Counted from the first letter of the stretch, positions 45,728 to 54,995 are shown. The stretch: 64,000 nucleotides of DNA from Bacteroidota bacterium (GCA_029974985.1 JARKQC010000154.1:1-64000); one strand, 5' to 3'. Translations and numbers: made by a program. Notes: generated from the sequence alone by a model not told the origin.

Positions 45728-47023
45728 TTAGCCATTATTTTTTTGTATAAGATTTAAAAATTTATCTTTATATTTGAAATTAATATCTTTATCTACATAA
45801 ACCAAACCATTTTTAATTAAATGAGCATTGATAAATGTTTTGTTTTCAAGGTAGAGATAGCAAAGCAAGTTGTTCTCGCTGTCGTGTTTTACGTTGTCGT
45901 ATTTCAAAAACACTCGCTTACCTTTTGTTTTTTCAATCAGGAATGATGTTGCTTTTCCGTTAATTACCGGGTCTTCTTTTACTCCGAGAAGTTTTATTGT
46001 CAGGTCATTGCTCAAACGAATTTTTTCAGGGCTGATAACTTCCTTAACTGTAAAAAGCTCTTCTCTTTTTACTGAACCATTCTTGTCAATCTTCGAGCCG
46101 AATTGAAGTTTCTTTACATCAATTTTTTTGTCAAGGGTATGCGGGTCTTTGAAAATGTATGGCAGTTTTTGAATTTCCTTTTCAAAGTCGGTTTTCAATG
46201 TTTTTTGTTCTATAAATTCGTAAGTCGTTCCGTTTAGATCTTTTTGATGAACTTCTAATTTTTCTTTGATGATTGGAATAAATTCAGGATTGATTTCATA
46301 GCCTACTGAATTTCTGTCTGTGTTTTTTGCTGCTAAGGCTGTTGTTCCACTCCCTGCGAATGGGTCAAGAACAGTTTCTCCAACAAACGAAAACATTTTG
46401 ATTAGTCGTCTTGGCAATTCTTCGGGAAACATCGCAATATGTCCGCTCTGTCTTGCTCCTGTAAAATTCCAATGTCCTGCAAAAAACGTGTTCCATTCTT
46501 CGGCAGTAATTTTTGAAAACTCTTTTTGTTCTTTCGTTGGTTTAGGGCTGTCACCTAATTTTTTGAATACAAGAATAAATTCATAATCTAATTTCAAAAT
46601 CCCGTTTCTTGGATAGGGATAAGAACCCATTTGAACGCCACCGCCTGTAGTGTTGGAAGTCGTAACCTTTTGCCAAATGATTGCACCCATATAGTCAAAT
46701 CCGATGTTCTCACAGAATTTGATTATTTCTTCACGAATAGGAATTACCTTGTAACGCCCATAATAAACGGCACGGGCAAATTGGTCGCCAATGTTTACAC
46801 ACAATCTGCAACCGTTGTGAAGAGTGCGGTAGCACTCTTTCCAAACCAAATTCAGGTTGTTGATGTAATTCTCGTAACTGTCGTGAAAACCGATTTGGTT
46901 GTCAGATCCATAGTCTTTTAACTGCCAATAGGGTGGCGAAGTAATAGCCAAATGCACCGAATTGTCTGGCAATTCAGACATTTTCCTACTATCTCCATTT
47001 ATTATTTTATGATGAGTTCTCAA
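45728..47023 (-). CDS. DNA methyltransferase fused to a degenerate SNase-like domain, locus B
   Basis: Seen: 431 residues. Beta-class order: INGDSRKMSELPDNSVHL, motif IV TSPPYWQLKDYG (about 28-39), VNIGDQFARAVYYGRYKVIP, then the AdoMet motif VLDPFAGSGTTALAA (about 217-230) and GYEINPEF. The first about 270 residues resemble M.MjaI-type N4-cytosine methyltransferases. Residues about 325-428 form a second domain with the layout of staphylococcal-nuclease folds (IKLLGV, then GKATSFLIEKTKGKRVFLKY, LLCYLYLENKTFINAHLIKN). The catalytic D, R, E and R positions are replaced. Base composition is less AT-rich than its neighbours, suggesting transfer. Context: the cognate endonuclease next door carries a nonsense codon. 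Confidence 0.82.
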   Translation of the reverse strand: MRTHHKIINGDSRKMSELPDNSVHLAITSPPYWQLKDYGSDNQIGFHDSYENYINNLNLVWKECYRTLHNGCRLCVNIGDQFARAVYYGRYKVIPIREEIIKFCENIGFDYMGAIIWQKVTTSNTTGGGVQMGSYPYPRNGILKLDYEFILVFKKLGDSPKPTKEQKEFSKITAEEWNTFFAGHWNFTGARQSGHIAMFPEELPRRLIKMFSFVGETVLDPFAGSGTTALAAKNTDRNSVGYEINPEFIPIIKEKLEVHQKDLNGTTYEFIEQKTLKTDFEKEIQKLPYIFKDPHTLDKKIDVKKLQFGSKIDKNGSVKREELFTVKEVISPEKIRLSNDLTIKLLGVKEDPVINGKATSFLIEKTKGKRVFLKYDNVKHDSENNLLCYLYLENKTFINAHLIKNGLVYVDKDINFKYKDKFLNLIQKNNG

Positions 47024-47170
47024 ATTGCTCTATTAGTTTAAGCTGATTATAATATTAATTAAATGTCGTTTTAAACTATTATAAATTATTATTTGAAAAA
47101 TTTTAATCTTTTAAAATATAGTTTTTGAATTATAATTTTCAGACGCAATTTTTAATTTAATATTTTCAAT

Positions 47171-47196
47171 AAAAATCACCCACTTTCTACCACTAA
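47171..47196 (-). promoter_or_regulatory. Possible distal MraZ site (two GTGGK repeats, reverse orientation)
   Basis: On the minus strand the sequence reads AGTGGTAGAA then AGTGGGTGAT, two 10-bp repeats of the GTGGG type. It lies about 135 bp upstream of, and inverted to, the three-repeat site at mraZ. It could be coincidence. Confidence 0.3.
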
Positions 47197-47299
47197 TTTT
47201 AAAACTTTGATTTATCAATCTATTTTTAAAGATTTGATAATAAAAGTTAAATATGTTGATAAAAAATTTATAAAAAAATATGTTAAATATAAAAATAAA

Positions 47300-47330
47300 T
47301 TTGCTATTAATTAGAAAAATTGTATTTTAG
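47300..47330 (+). promoter_or_regulatory. Promoter of mraZ-rsmH
   Basis: TTTG at 47300-47303, 19 bp, TATTTTAG at 47323-47330 (one mismatch to TAnnTTTG). The predicted start falls within the adjacent MraZ repeats. Confidence 0.6.
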
Positions 47331-47360
47331 GTGTGTAAAAGTGGGTAAAAATGGGAAAAG
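47331..47360 (+). promoter_or_regulatory. MraZ operator: three 10-bp direct repeats
   Basis: GTGTGTAAAA, GTGGGTAAAA, ATGGGAAAAG, each exactly 10 bp, starting at 47331. MraZ is known to bind direct TGGGN repeats with 10-bp spacing upstream of its own operon. The site covers the predicted transcription start, so autorepression is expected. Confidence 0.8.
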
Positions 47361-47403
47361 ATATTCCCGAATTTGCAAATACATTTATTTTAAGGTAGAT
47401 ACG

Positions 47404-47847
47404 ATGGCATTTTTTAAAGGACAGGAAATATACTCGATTGACAATAAAGGTCGTGTGAATATTCCCGCTAAAATGCGCAAAAGTATTTCGCCCGAGGCTA
47501 ACGATACTTTTATTGTAACTCGTGGGCTTGATAAATGTGTGGTTGCATATCCGCTTGATGAATGGAAAAAATACGAAGAAAAATTTGTTGAATTAAATCA
47601 ATATGATCCAAAAAATAGATTTTTCTTAACAAAAATTCTTCAATGGGCCGAAGACGTATCGCTCGACGGTCAGCAAAGAGTTTCAATATCAAAAAAATTA
47701 TTAGACTTTGCTGGTATCGAAAATAAAGTAGTGATTGTTGGTATGGTGGACCATATTGAATTTTGGAATCCCGAGAAATTCGAGGAATATCTAAGTCAAT
47801 ATGATGAATCTTACGAAGAAGTAGCGGCACGAGTAATGGTAAAATAA
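47404..47847 (+). CDS. mraZ: Transcriptional regulator MraZ
   Basis: Seen: start taken at 47404 (MAFFKGQEIYSIDNKGRVNI), giving 147 residues; a frame from 47320 would translate the operator itself. Two AbrB/MraZ-like halves follow: DNKGRVNIPAKMRKSISPEA with FIVTRGLDKCVVAYPLDEW, then LDGQQRVSISKKLLDFAGIENKVVIVG-type and HIEFWNPEKFEEYL. Known: ring-forming DNA-binding protein that represses the division/cell-wall cluster. Context: its stop is immediately followed by the GTG of rsmH. A three-repeat operator lies 44 bp upstream. Confidence 0.95.
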   Translation: MAFFKGQEIYSIDNKGRVNIPAKMRKSISPEANDTFIVTRGLDKCVVAYPLDEWKKYEEKFVELNQYDPKNRFFLTKILQWAEDVSLDGQQRVSISKKLLDFAGIENKVVIVGMVDHIEFWNPEKFEEYLSQYDESYEEVAARVMVK

Positions 47848-48801
47848 GTGAGCAAGAAAGCAAAAAAAAGTAAAATCGAAAAATTGGATTATAAGCCTAT
47901 TGAGTATGATTATCACTTGCCTGTAATGCTCGAAGAATGTTTAAATTTTTTAGTTCTTTCAAATAAAGCAACAATTATAGATGGCACTCTTGGCGGTGGT
48001 GGGCATGCAGAACTTATCTTATCAAGACTCGGTTCTGGGGGGAATTTGGTCGCGTTTGATAAAGATAAAAACGCTATTGCGTATTTTGAGAGGAAGATTC
48101 AAAGCAATTTGAATAAAGAAGCCACTCCGAAAGTAACATTATATAATGAATGCTTTAGTTCAATCTGCGGAAAAGCTGAGTACGACGGAAAAATTGACGG
48201 AGTTCTCCTCGATTTGGGCGTTTCCTCAAGACAGCTTGACTCCGATTCCATCGGACTTAGCTATCGCATTGACTCTCGTCTCGATATGAGGTTCGGTAGC
48301 GATGGAATGCCAGCTTATGAAATTATTAACAAGGCAGACCCCGTAGAAATCAAGAGGATTCTTCGCGACTATGGCGAGGAACCAAAAGCTGGAATTATTG
48401 CACGGCGAATAGCAGAACGTCGCCGTGCAATACCTCTTGAAACAACATTCGACCTTAAAAATATTGTCGAAGAATTAGTATCACCACCACAAAGATTTAA
48501 AACTCTTTCACGCGTTTTTCAAGCCTTTCGTATTGCTGTAAATAAAGAATTAGAGACATTAGAAACTGCTCTACATTGCTACGCTAAAATGCTTGCTCCA
48601 AAGGGACGAATAGTCGTTATGTCGTATCATTCACTCGAAGATAGAATTGTTAAAAATATTTTTAGAGAATATTCAAAATCAGGTGAAAATCCCGCAATTT
48701 TAAAAATTCTTACTAAACAGCCAATTATAGCAAAAGACGAGGAAATCATAAAAAATCCTCGTGCGCGAAGTGCAAAATTAAGAGTTGCCGAAAGATTGTA
48801 G
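47848..48801 (+). CDS. rsmH: 16S rRNA (cytosine1402-N4)-methyltransferase
   Basis: Seen: 317 residues from GTG directly abutting mraZ. YHLPVMLEECLNFL, IDGTLGGGGHAELIL (AdoMet loop), FDKDKNAIAYF, DGVLLDLGVSSRQLDSDSIG, RLDMRFG, LSRVFQAFRIAVNKELE, VVMSYHSLEDRIVKN and the terminal NPRARSAKLRVAER are all present. Known: methylates N4 of C1402 in 16S rRNA; normally the second gene of the dcw cluster, followed by ftsL and ftsI. Context: here no division gene follows. A restriction-modification locus begins 98 bp downstream. Confidence 0.96.
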   Translation: MSKKAKKSKIEKLDYKPIEYDYHLPVMLEECLNFLVLSNKATIIDGTLGGGGHAELILSRLGSGGNLVAFDKDKNAIAYFERKIQSNLNKEATPKVTLYNECFSSICGKAEYDGKIDGVLLDLGVSSRQLDSDSIGLSYRIDSRLDMRFGSDGMPAYEIINKADPVEIKRILRDYGEEPKAGIIARRIAERRRAIPLETTFDLKNIVEELVSPPQRFKTLSRVFQAFRIAVNKELETLETALHCYAKMLAPKGRIVVMSYHSLEDRIVKNIFREYSKSGENPAILKILTKQPIIAKDEEIIKNPRARSAKLRVAERL

Positions 48802-48899
48802 AAAAAATTAAACCTAATAAAGAATATTCTAATTTTTTTTATATAGTAAAAATTATTATTTTAGCAATAATTGATTTATTCAAATTCCTTTAATATAAA

Positions 48900-49838
48900 A
48901 TGCAAACATTATTCGAAAAAGCAGAACAAAAAATAATAAATTCTACAAGGATAATTACTAATAATTTAAATGATTTAAATGGTAAACAATGGGTCTATAG
49001 TACGAGTTCTATTGAAAGTTTTGTATCTACTTTTGATGAAAGAGAATTTAATAAATTTATTGTTGAATTGATTGAAACTAAGTATTCTACTAATGGTAAA
49101 GATAGTTACGCTCATCATATACGTAAAATTCATCCAAGTCCAAAACCACCTCAACTTATGCAAAAATTAATAAATTTTTTTTCTAAAGAAAATGAATTAG
49201 TATTTGATCCATTTTGCGGTGTTGGTGGTACTTTATTAGGGGCTACTTTGGCTAATAGACGTGCTATAGGTATAGATTTAAATTCTATTTATTTAGAAGT
49301 ATATAAAGAATCTTGCAATTATCTTAATTTAACAAGTGAGGTTACTTTTAATTACAACTCAAAAAATTTAAATGAAATTGATGAATTAAATAACGTTGAA
49401 TTTGATTTAATACTTACTGATCCGCCTTATGGAAATATGATGGCAAGAAAAAAAACTGGTGAAGCAGTAAAAAAGAAACTTGATACTTCACCAACACCAT
49501 TCAATAATACAAATGAAGATATTGGAAATTTAGAATTAGATTTATTTTTAAATGAATTGAAAGAAATAATCGAAATATCTGTTAAAAAGTTAAAAAATAA
49601 ACGATATTTATTATTATTTATAAAAGATTTTCAGCCAAAGCCAGAATATCATGGAATGCTTCATTATGATATTATGAGAAAATTAATTGAAATAAAAGAG
49701 CTTTATTATAAAGGTATGAAAATATGGTATGATAGAACAATAAACCTATATCCTTATGGTTATCCTTATGCTTACGTTGGTAATCAATTGCATCAATATA
49801 TATTAATATTTAGAAAAGAATTACATAAAAAATATTAA
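48900..49838 (+). CDS. DNA methyltransferase 1 of locus C (motif I first, DPPY)
   Basis: Seen: 312 residues. HHIRKIHPSPKPPQLMQKLI leads into the AdoMet motif ELVFDPFCGVGGTLLGATLA (about 98-117), NRRAIGIDLNSIYLE, then motif IV DLILTDPPYGNMM (about 170-182) and KNKRYLLLFIKDFQPKPEYH. The motif order (I then IV, DPPY) is that of alpha/gamma-like N6-adenine or related enzymes. Context: its stop overlaps the next gene's ATG by one base (TAATG), and a third gene is coupled the same way. Inference: one of two strand- or site-specific methyltransferases of a type II system with an asymmetric target. Confidence 0.8.
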   Translation: MQTLFEKAEQKIINSTRIITNNLNDLNGKQWVYSTSSIESFVSTFDEREFNKFIVELIETKYSTNGKDSYAHHIRKIHPSPKPPQLMQKLINFFSKENELVFDPFCGVGGTLLGATLANRRAIGIDLNSIYLEVYKESCNYLNLTSEVTFNYNSKNLNEIDELNNVEFDLILTDPPYGNMMARKKTGEAVKKKLDTSPTPFNNTNEDIGNLELDLFLNELKEIIEISVKKLKNKRYLLLFIKDFQPKPEYHGMLHYDIMRKLIEIKELYYKGMKIWYDRTINLYPYGYPYAYVGNQLHQYILIFRKELHKKY

Positions 49839-50896
49839 TGAGATTTATTGGTAATAAAGAAAATTTGGTTGAAAAAATATATCATCTACTTGACATTAGA
49901 AAGATTAAAGGTAAGTCAATATTTGATGTATTTTCTGGTACAGCAAGTGTTAGTAAATATTTTAAAAAATTGAATTACAAAGTTATTTCTGCCGACTTAT
50001 TATATTTTTCTTATGTATTACAGCGTGCTTATATATGTAATAATATAAATAATAATTTTTCTAAATTACTTAAAGAATTGCCAAAAAGTAATAATTCGTT
50101 GTTTGTTTCTCCGCTTGAATTAATCATAAATTACTTGAATACATTACCTCTAATTGAAGGTTTCATTTATCAGAATTATACACCTCTTGGTTCATCAAAA
50201 CTTAATATTCCAAGAATGTATTTTAGTAATGAAAATGGTAAAAAGATAGATACAATTAGAATACAAATAGAAAAATGGAAAATTGATGATCTAATAAATG
50301 AAAATGAATATTTTATTTTATTAGCTTGTCTTATAGAAACTGTACCTTATTATGCAAATATATCTGGTGTATTCGCAGCATTCCAAAAAAATTGGGATTC
50401 AAGAGCATTAAAATCTTTAAATTTAAGACTAATAGAAAATATAATAAACAAACACGAAAATTTATGTTATTATGGTAATTCAATGGATTTAATAAAATCA
50501 CTTGAAGCAGATATATTTTATTTAGATCCACCTTATAATGAAAGACAATATGCCCCAAATTATCATATACTTGAAACTATTGCTAAATATGATTACCCAG
50601 AAATTTATGGTATATCTGGGATGCGTGATTATACTAATCAGAAGTCAAATTTTTGTAATAAAGAAAAAGGTTTTGAAGAATTAAAATATATTATTGAAAA
50701 TGGAAAATATAAAACTCTTATAATGAGCTATAATACTGAAGGTATAATTCTAAAAGAAAATATAATTGAGCTTATGAAAAATAACGGTGAATTTGAATTA
50801 ATTGAGTTCGATTATTTACGTTTCAAAAGTAATAGTAATGGTGTTAATAAGAATAAGAAATATATTCAAGAACAATTATATATATTGAGAAGATAA
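49838..50896 (+). CDS. DNA adenine methyltransferase 2 of locus C (D12/Dam class)
   Basis: Seen: 352 residues. MRFIGNKENLVEKIYHLL (Dam-class start, normally .IGsK..L), SIFDVFSGTASVSKYFKKLN (AdoMet motif), then a long target-recognition region, and motif IV DIFYLDPPYNERQYAPNYH (about 227-245). A C-terminal TLIMSYNTEGII completes the fold. Known: D12-class enzymes make N6-methyladenine. Context: start and stop each overlap the neighbouring gene by one base, so the three genes form a tight operon. Two methyltransferases with one nuclease are typical where the target is not palindromic. Confidence 0.85.
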   Translation: MRFIGNKENLVEKIYHLLDIRKIKGKSIFDVFSGTASVSKYFKKLNYKVISADLLYFSYVLQRAYICNNINNNFSKLLKELPKSNNSLFVSPLELIINYLNTLPLIEGFIYQNYTPLGSSKLNIPRMYFSNENGKKIDTIRIQIEKWKIDDLINENEYFILLACLIETVPYYANISGVFAAFQKNWDSRALKSLNLRLIENIINKHENLCYYGNSMDLIKSLEADIFYLDPPYNERQYAPNYHILETIAKYDYPEIYGISGMRDYTNQKSNFCNKEKGFEELKYIIENGKYKTLIMSYNTEGIILKENIIELMKNNGEFELIEFDYLRFKSNSNGVNKNKKYIQEQLYILRR

Positions 50897-52284
50897 TGAC
50901 AAATACACTTTGGATATTAACAGAAGAAAGACCTAAAGCAGAAGTTTTGCGTATCATTTTTACAAAATTTCTTCAAGATTATAACTATACTGGTTTTATT
51001 GATAATTTGAGAATTTTACCAATTTTAGATAATGAAAAATTTTGTTTTAAATATGAAATAATCGGGTTTAGATGCAATAAAATAAACAGAATTTATTTAA
51101 AAATTGTTACTGGAAACTCGAGTTTTATTGATTATCTTCTTTTCTATCAAGATACGGAACCAAATTGTGATGATGCGCCAATTTATGCTATTGAAGTTAC
51201 CAAGACAGATGATAAGGAGAGTAGAAATACTGGTGTTTTTCAAAGATGTATAAAATTTGTTTTTGCCAAATTTTATTTTCCTAATGCAAAATTGATTATG
51301 CTTTATGATTAACAAATAGAGCAGAAAAACCAACCAACAGATACAAATATTTTTGGTACAAAATTACTATTAACTTTTGGAGTTGATATTTTAGGTAAAA
51401 AGTTAGATGCAGAAATCTTTCAACCATTCCATACTATAGAGGAAATTATTTTATTTAAAAAAAATATGAGAAAGGCACCGGAAACTAATGTCCCAATTTT
51501 ACTTACTAAACGGAAGAATCAAATTGAAGTTTCTGGAAGATTAATAAAAAATAATACTTTGTCATATGATCCAAATATTGGTGCTTTGTTAATTATATCA
51601 GCTGTACTTCGTAAATTAGGTTGGAATAAAAAAATTATCATAACTCAACATGGATTGAAACAACAATATATAGGTAAGAGAAATAAATTTATTCAAGTTG
51701 CAAATTTGCTAAATATTTCATTAGAAAGTTTAAATTTACCTAAAATTGAGTTGGATAATAAATATTGGCATTACGAAACTGAAGGTGAAAAATTAGGTAC
51801 AATTTTCATTCATATAGTAGTAGAAAGTTTTACTAACGGTTATTCTATTTTTGAAAACCATGCGGGCTGTGAAAAAGGATACTTCATAACAAAAGAGGGT
51901 GAAAATTTACCTCTGGCAAAGTATAAAGATAGAGCTAAATATAAACAAGGTGATAAATCACAAATTATTCATATTCCAGATTTAATATTAATTGATTTTG
52001 GTCGCTCCGAAATAATTAATATAGAAGGTAAAAAATATAAATTTAGAAATTTCGGTATTCAAGATTTGAATAATTACGACTATATTGAGAAAGAATATAT
52101 TAATAAATATTATCCAAAATTTAAAATAATTAGAACTGTTGTTTTATTCGGTGGTCTTGATAAGCAGATTGTTGAGATTGAAATTGGTTTTCTTCTTAAT
52201 GAAGAAGGATATTTAATTTTAGGTGTAAAAGCTCCAAAATTATTTAAAAGTGCAATTAAAAATCTATTAGATTTTTGGAATTAA
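50896..52284 (+). pseudogene. Probable restriction endonuclease of locus C, interrupted by TAA at codon 139
   Basis: Seen: ATG at 50896 (overlapping the upstream stop) opens a frame that runs to 52284, 463 codons, broken only by TAA at 51310-51312. The first part (138 residues) ends AKLIMLYD; the second continues QIEQKNQPTDTNIFGTKLL without shift, and its first ATG is at 51466. The first part has FIDYLLF and DDAPIYAIEVTKTDDKESR, a possible nuclease core (D79, E100, K103). The second includes RKLGWNKKIIITQHGLKQQY and IIHIPDLILIDFGRSEIINI. I do not recognise the family. Inference: the nuclease of the upstream methyltransferases, split by one nonsense change. A natural two-chain protein is less likely because the second part lacks a ribosome site at the break. 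Confidence 0.68.
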
Positions 52285-52380
52285 GTAATAAAATTATTCT
52301 AGTTTGAATCATTCTATAGAATTAATTATTAATTTTGCTAATAAATAAATTACTTTTTTCATATTTCTTATGGATTTCTT

Positions 52381-54444
52381 ATGTTTAATTTTAAAGGTAT
52401 AATAAAAATAATGCTATTTTCAGCTTCTTTGATAGCTTTTGCAAGTTGCAATGAGACAAAAAAAGAAACAAGCGATATTGTAGAACAAAAAGAAAAATCA
52501 ATTGATTCTGCTAATTTTGATTTCTCTGTTAATCCGGGCGAAGATTTCTTCAAATATACTAATGGTAATTGGATGAAAAATAATCCAATACCCGATGCCG
52601 AATCAAGATGGGGAGCTTTTAATATTCTAAATCTCGAAAATCAAAAAAAACTCTTAACATTGTTTGAAGAAGCCGCAAGTGGCTCTCATAATGACCCAAA
52701 ATGGAAACAAATTGGTGATTTTTACGCATCGGGTATGGACACTGCAAAAATTGAAGAAGCGGGAATTTCGCCATTAAAACAATATTTTGAAAAAATTGAT
52801 GCAATTTCTTCTATTGATGATGTTCTCAAAATGACAGGTGAAATGGCAAGCTATGGTATGAATCCATTTTTCCATTTCTATGCTGGTGCTGATGATAAAA
52901 ATAGCGAAATGATGGTTGCAAGTTTATATCAAGGCGGCTTGGGATTGCCAGATAGAGACTACTATTTTCCAAAAGATGATCGTTCAAAAATGATTTTAGA
53001 TGAGTATAAAAAGCATTTAGGTAAAATGTTTGTTCTTTTTGGACAATCAAAGGAAGAAGCAAATAAATCAAGTGAAACTATATTAAATATCGAAACTAAA
53101 ATTGCAGAGGCTTCATCTACACGTCTCGAACTTCGCGACCCTGTTAAAAATTATAATAAAATGCTAATTGATGACTTACAAAAGAAAACATCAAACTTTA
53201 ATTGGACTTTATTTTTTGAAGCATTAAATGTAGAAAAACCAACTGATATTGTTGTAGGACAACCAAAATTTTTCGAATCAATAGCTAAATTAATAAAAAG
53301 TGTTCCCGTAGAAAACTGGAAAATATTCTTTAAATGGAAAATTTTAAATGAATCTGCGGCATATTTAAATAATGCTTTTGTAAATCAGAATTTTGAATTT
53401 TATGGTAAAATTTTATCTGGTAGCAAAGTAAATCAAGATAGATGGAAAAGAGTATTAAATACTACAAGCGCAGCTCTCGGCGAGGCAGTTGGAAAAATTT
53501 ATACTGAAAAATATTTTCCAGCCTCTTCAAAAGAAAAAATGCTTAAACTTGTTGCTAATTTGAAATTGGCTCTTAAAGATAGAATTTCAAATTTAACTTG
53601 GATGAGCGACGCTACAAAAGAAAAAGCACTTGTTAAACTCGAAAAAATTAATGTTAAAATTGGTTATCCCGACAAATGGAAAGATTATTCTTCTATAAAA
53701 GTTATAAGAGATAGCTATATTACAAACATAATCAATACTAATATTTTCGAAGTAAAAGATAATTTATCAAAAATTGGAAAACCTGTTGATAGAGCAGAAT
53801 GGGGTATGACTCCTCAAACTGTAAACGCTTATTATAGTCCAAATATGAACGAAATAGTATTTCCCGCCGCAATTTTGCAACCACCTTTCTTTTTCCCCGA
53901 TGGTGATGATGCGGTAAATTATGGTGCAATTGGTGTTGTAATAGGACACGAAATGACACATGGATTCGATGACCAAGGTCGCCAATTCGATGCAAATGGA
54001 AATTTAACTGATTGGTGGACTCCAGAAGATGCAAGTAAGTTCAACGAAAAAGTAAAAGTACTTGTCAACCAAGCAAACGCATACAAAATTATTGATGATA
54101 TGACAGTTAATGGCGAGCTAACATTAGGCGAAAACATCGCTGATTTTGGTGGATTAACAGTTTCTCTTGTTGCACTCAATAAAGCATTAAATAAAAATTT
54201 AGAATCCCCTCAAATTGATGGATTTACTCCATTACAAAGATTCTTCATCTCTTATTCTCAGGTTTGGAGACAAAATATTCGTGATGAGGAAACGATAAGA
54301 AGATTAAAAGAAGATGTTCACTCACCGGGTGAATATCGTGTTAATGGTGCTTTACCGAATGTCCCCGAATTTTATCAAGCATTCAATATTAAAGAAGGCG
54401 ATAAATTATATATTCCAGCTGAAAAAAGAGCAGTTATTTGGTAA
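52381..54444 (+). CDS. M13 family (neprilysin/PepO-like) metallopeptidase lipoprotein
   Basis: Seen: 687 residues. The lipoprotein signal ends in LIAFASC. DFSVNPGEDFFKYTNGNWMK and IPDAESRWGAFNIL form the conserved N-terminal lobe, VNAYYSPNMNEIVFPAAILQ the substrate region, and VIGHEMTHGFDDQGRQFD (HExxH near residue 523) with GELTLGENIADFGGL (third ligand Glu near 584) the zinc site. The C terminus has KEDVHSPGEYRVNGALPN and PAEKRAVIW. Known: zinc endopeptidases cutting short peptides. Inference: surface or periplasmic peptide degradation feeding the POT transporter. Context: separated from locus C by 96 bp, with a strong terminator downstream. Confidence 0.93.
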   Translation: MFNFKGIIKIMLFSASLIAFASCNETKKETSDIVEQKEKSIDSANFDFSVNPGEDFFKYTNGNWMKNNPIPDAESRWGAFNILNLENQKKLLTLFEEAASGSHNDPKWKQIGDFYASGMDTAKIEEAGISPLKQYFEKIDAISSIDDVLKMTGEMASYGMNPFFHFYAGADDKNSEMMVASLYQGGLGLPDRDYYFPKDDRSKMILDEYKKHLGKMFVLFGQSKEEANKSSETILNIETKIAEASSTRLELRDPVKNYNKMLIDDLQKKTSNFNWTLFFEALNVEKPTDIVVGQPKFFESIAKLIKSVPVENWKIFFKWKILNESAAYLNNAFVNQNFEFYGKILSGSKVNQDRWKRVLNTTSAALGEAVGKIYTEKYFPASSKEKMLKLVANLKLALKDRISNLTWMSDATKEKALVKLEKINVKIGYPDKWKDYSSIKVIRDSYITNIINTNIFEVKDNLSKIGKPVDRAEWGMTPQTVNAYYSPNMNEIVFPAAILQPPFFFPDGDDAVNYGAIGVVIGHEMTHGFDDQGRQFDANGNLTDWWTPEDASKFNEKVKVLVNQANAYKIIDDMTVNGELTLGENIADFGGLTVSLVALNKALNKNLESPQIDGFTPLQRFFISYSQVWRQNIRDEETIRRLKEDVHSPGEYRVNGALPNVPEFYQAFNIKEGDKLYIPAEKRAVIW

Positions 54445-54463
54445 TATAAATTGATTTTTCTAA

Positions 54464-54500
54464 ATGAGGTTGATTAGCAATTAATCAGCCTCTTTTTTTT
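54464..54500 (+). terminator. Terminator of the M13 peptidase gene
   Basis: GAGGTTGATTA (54466-54476) pairs with TAATCAGCCTC (54482-54492), including one G-U, followed by eight or more Ts. Confidence 0.88.
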
Positions 54501-54569
54501 TCAAATTACCACAAAAAAAAAAGGAAAGCACTTCTGCCCTCCCTTCAAAATTATTAAGAAATAATTATA

Positions 54570-54845
54570 CTATTTCAAAATTATTAACTTTTCGCTTACT
54601 TTTAAATTGCCGCAATTAAGAATGATTGTATATTCTCCATTAGATAAATTACTAAGATTTACTTTTAATGATTGAGAATTAAAATTGATTAAATTTTGCG
54701 ATAAATCTTGAACCATTCTACCTGATAAATCATAAATTTTTAAGTTGCTTGATGAGCAATCGTTTGTAGTGAGTGATATTTCTATATTATCATAAGCGGG
54801 GTTAGGAGAAATTTTTAGAGATAAATTATCTAATTCACTTTTCAT
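54570..54845 (-). CDS. Orphan T9SS C-terminal sorting domain
   Basis: Seen: 91 residues that consist almost only of a T9SS type A domain (LKISPNPAYDNIEISLT, LKIYDLSGRMVQDLS, LSNGEYTIILNCGNLKVSEK). There is no signal peptide and no cargo. The frame upstream of the ATG closes at a TAA about 11 codons earlier, with no other start. Known: these domains work only as the C terminus of Sec-exported proteins. Inference: most likely the tail of a deleted secreted-protein gene. Expression of a stand-alone domain is possible but unsupported. It lies between a terminator and tRNA-Pro, a plausible deletion or insertion point. Confidence 0.5.
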   Translation of the reverse strand: MKSELDNLSLKISPNPAYDNIEISLTTNDCSSSNLKIYDLSGRMVQDLSQNLINFNSQSLKVNLSNLSNGEYTIILNCGNLKVSEKLIILK

Positions 54846-54995
54846 ATCTCTAACTGATACATTTTTTTCAATACATTATACAATTAATTATTATTTATTG
54901 ATAAGCATTTATAAAATTAAAAAAAAATCTAATTAATAAATGAAATCATTTTTTTTATTAAGATAAAAATCACTATTTTTGAATTTTGTATTGTT

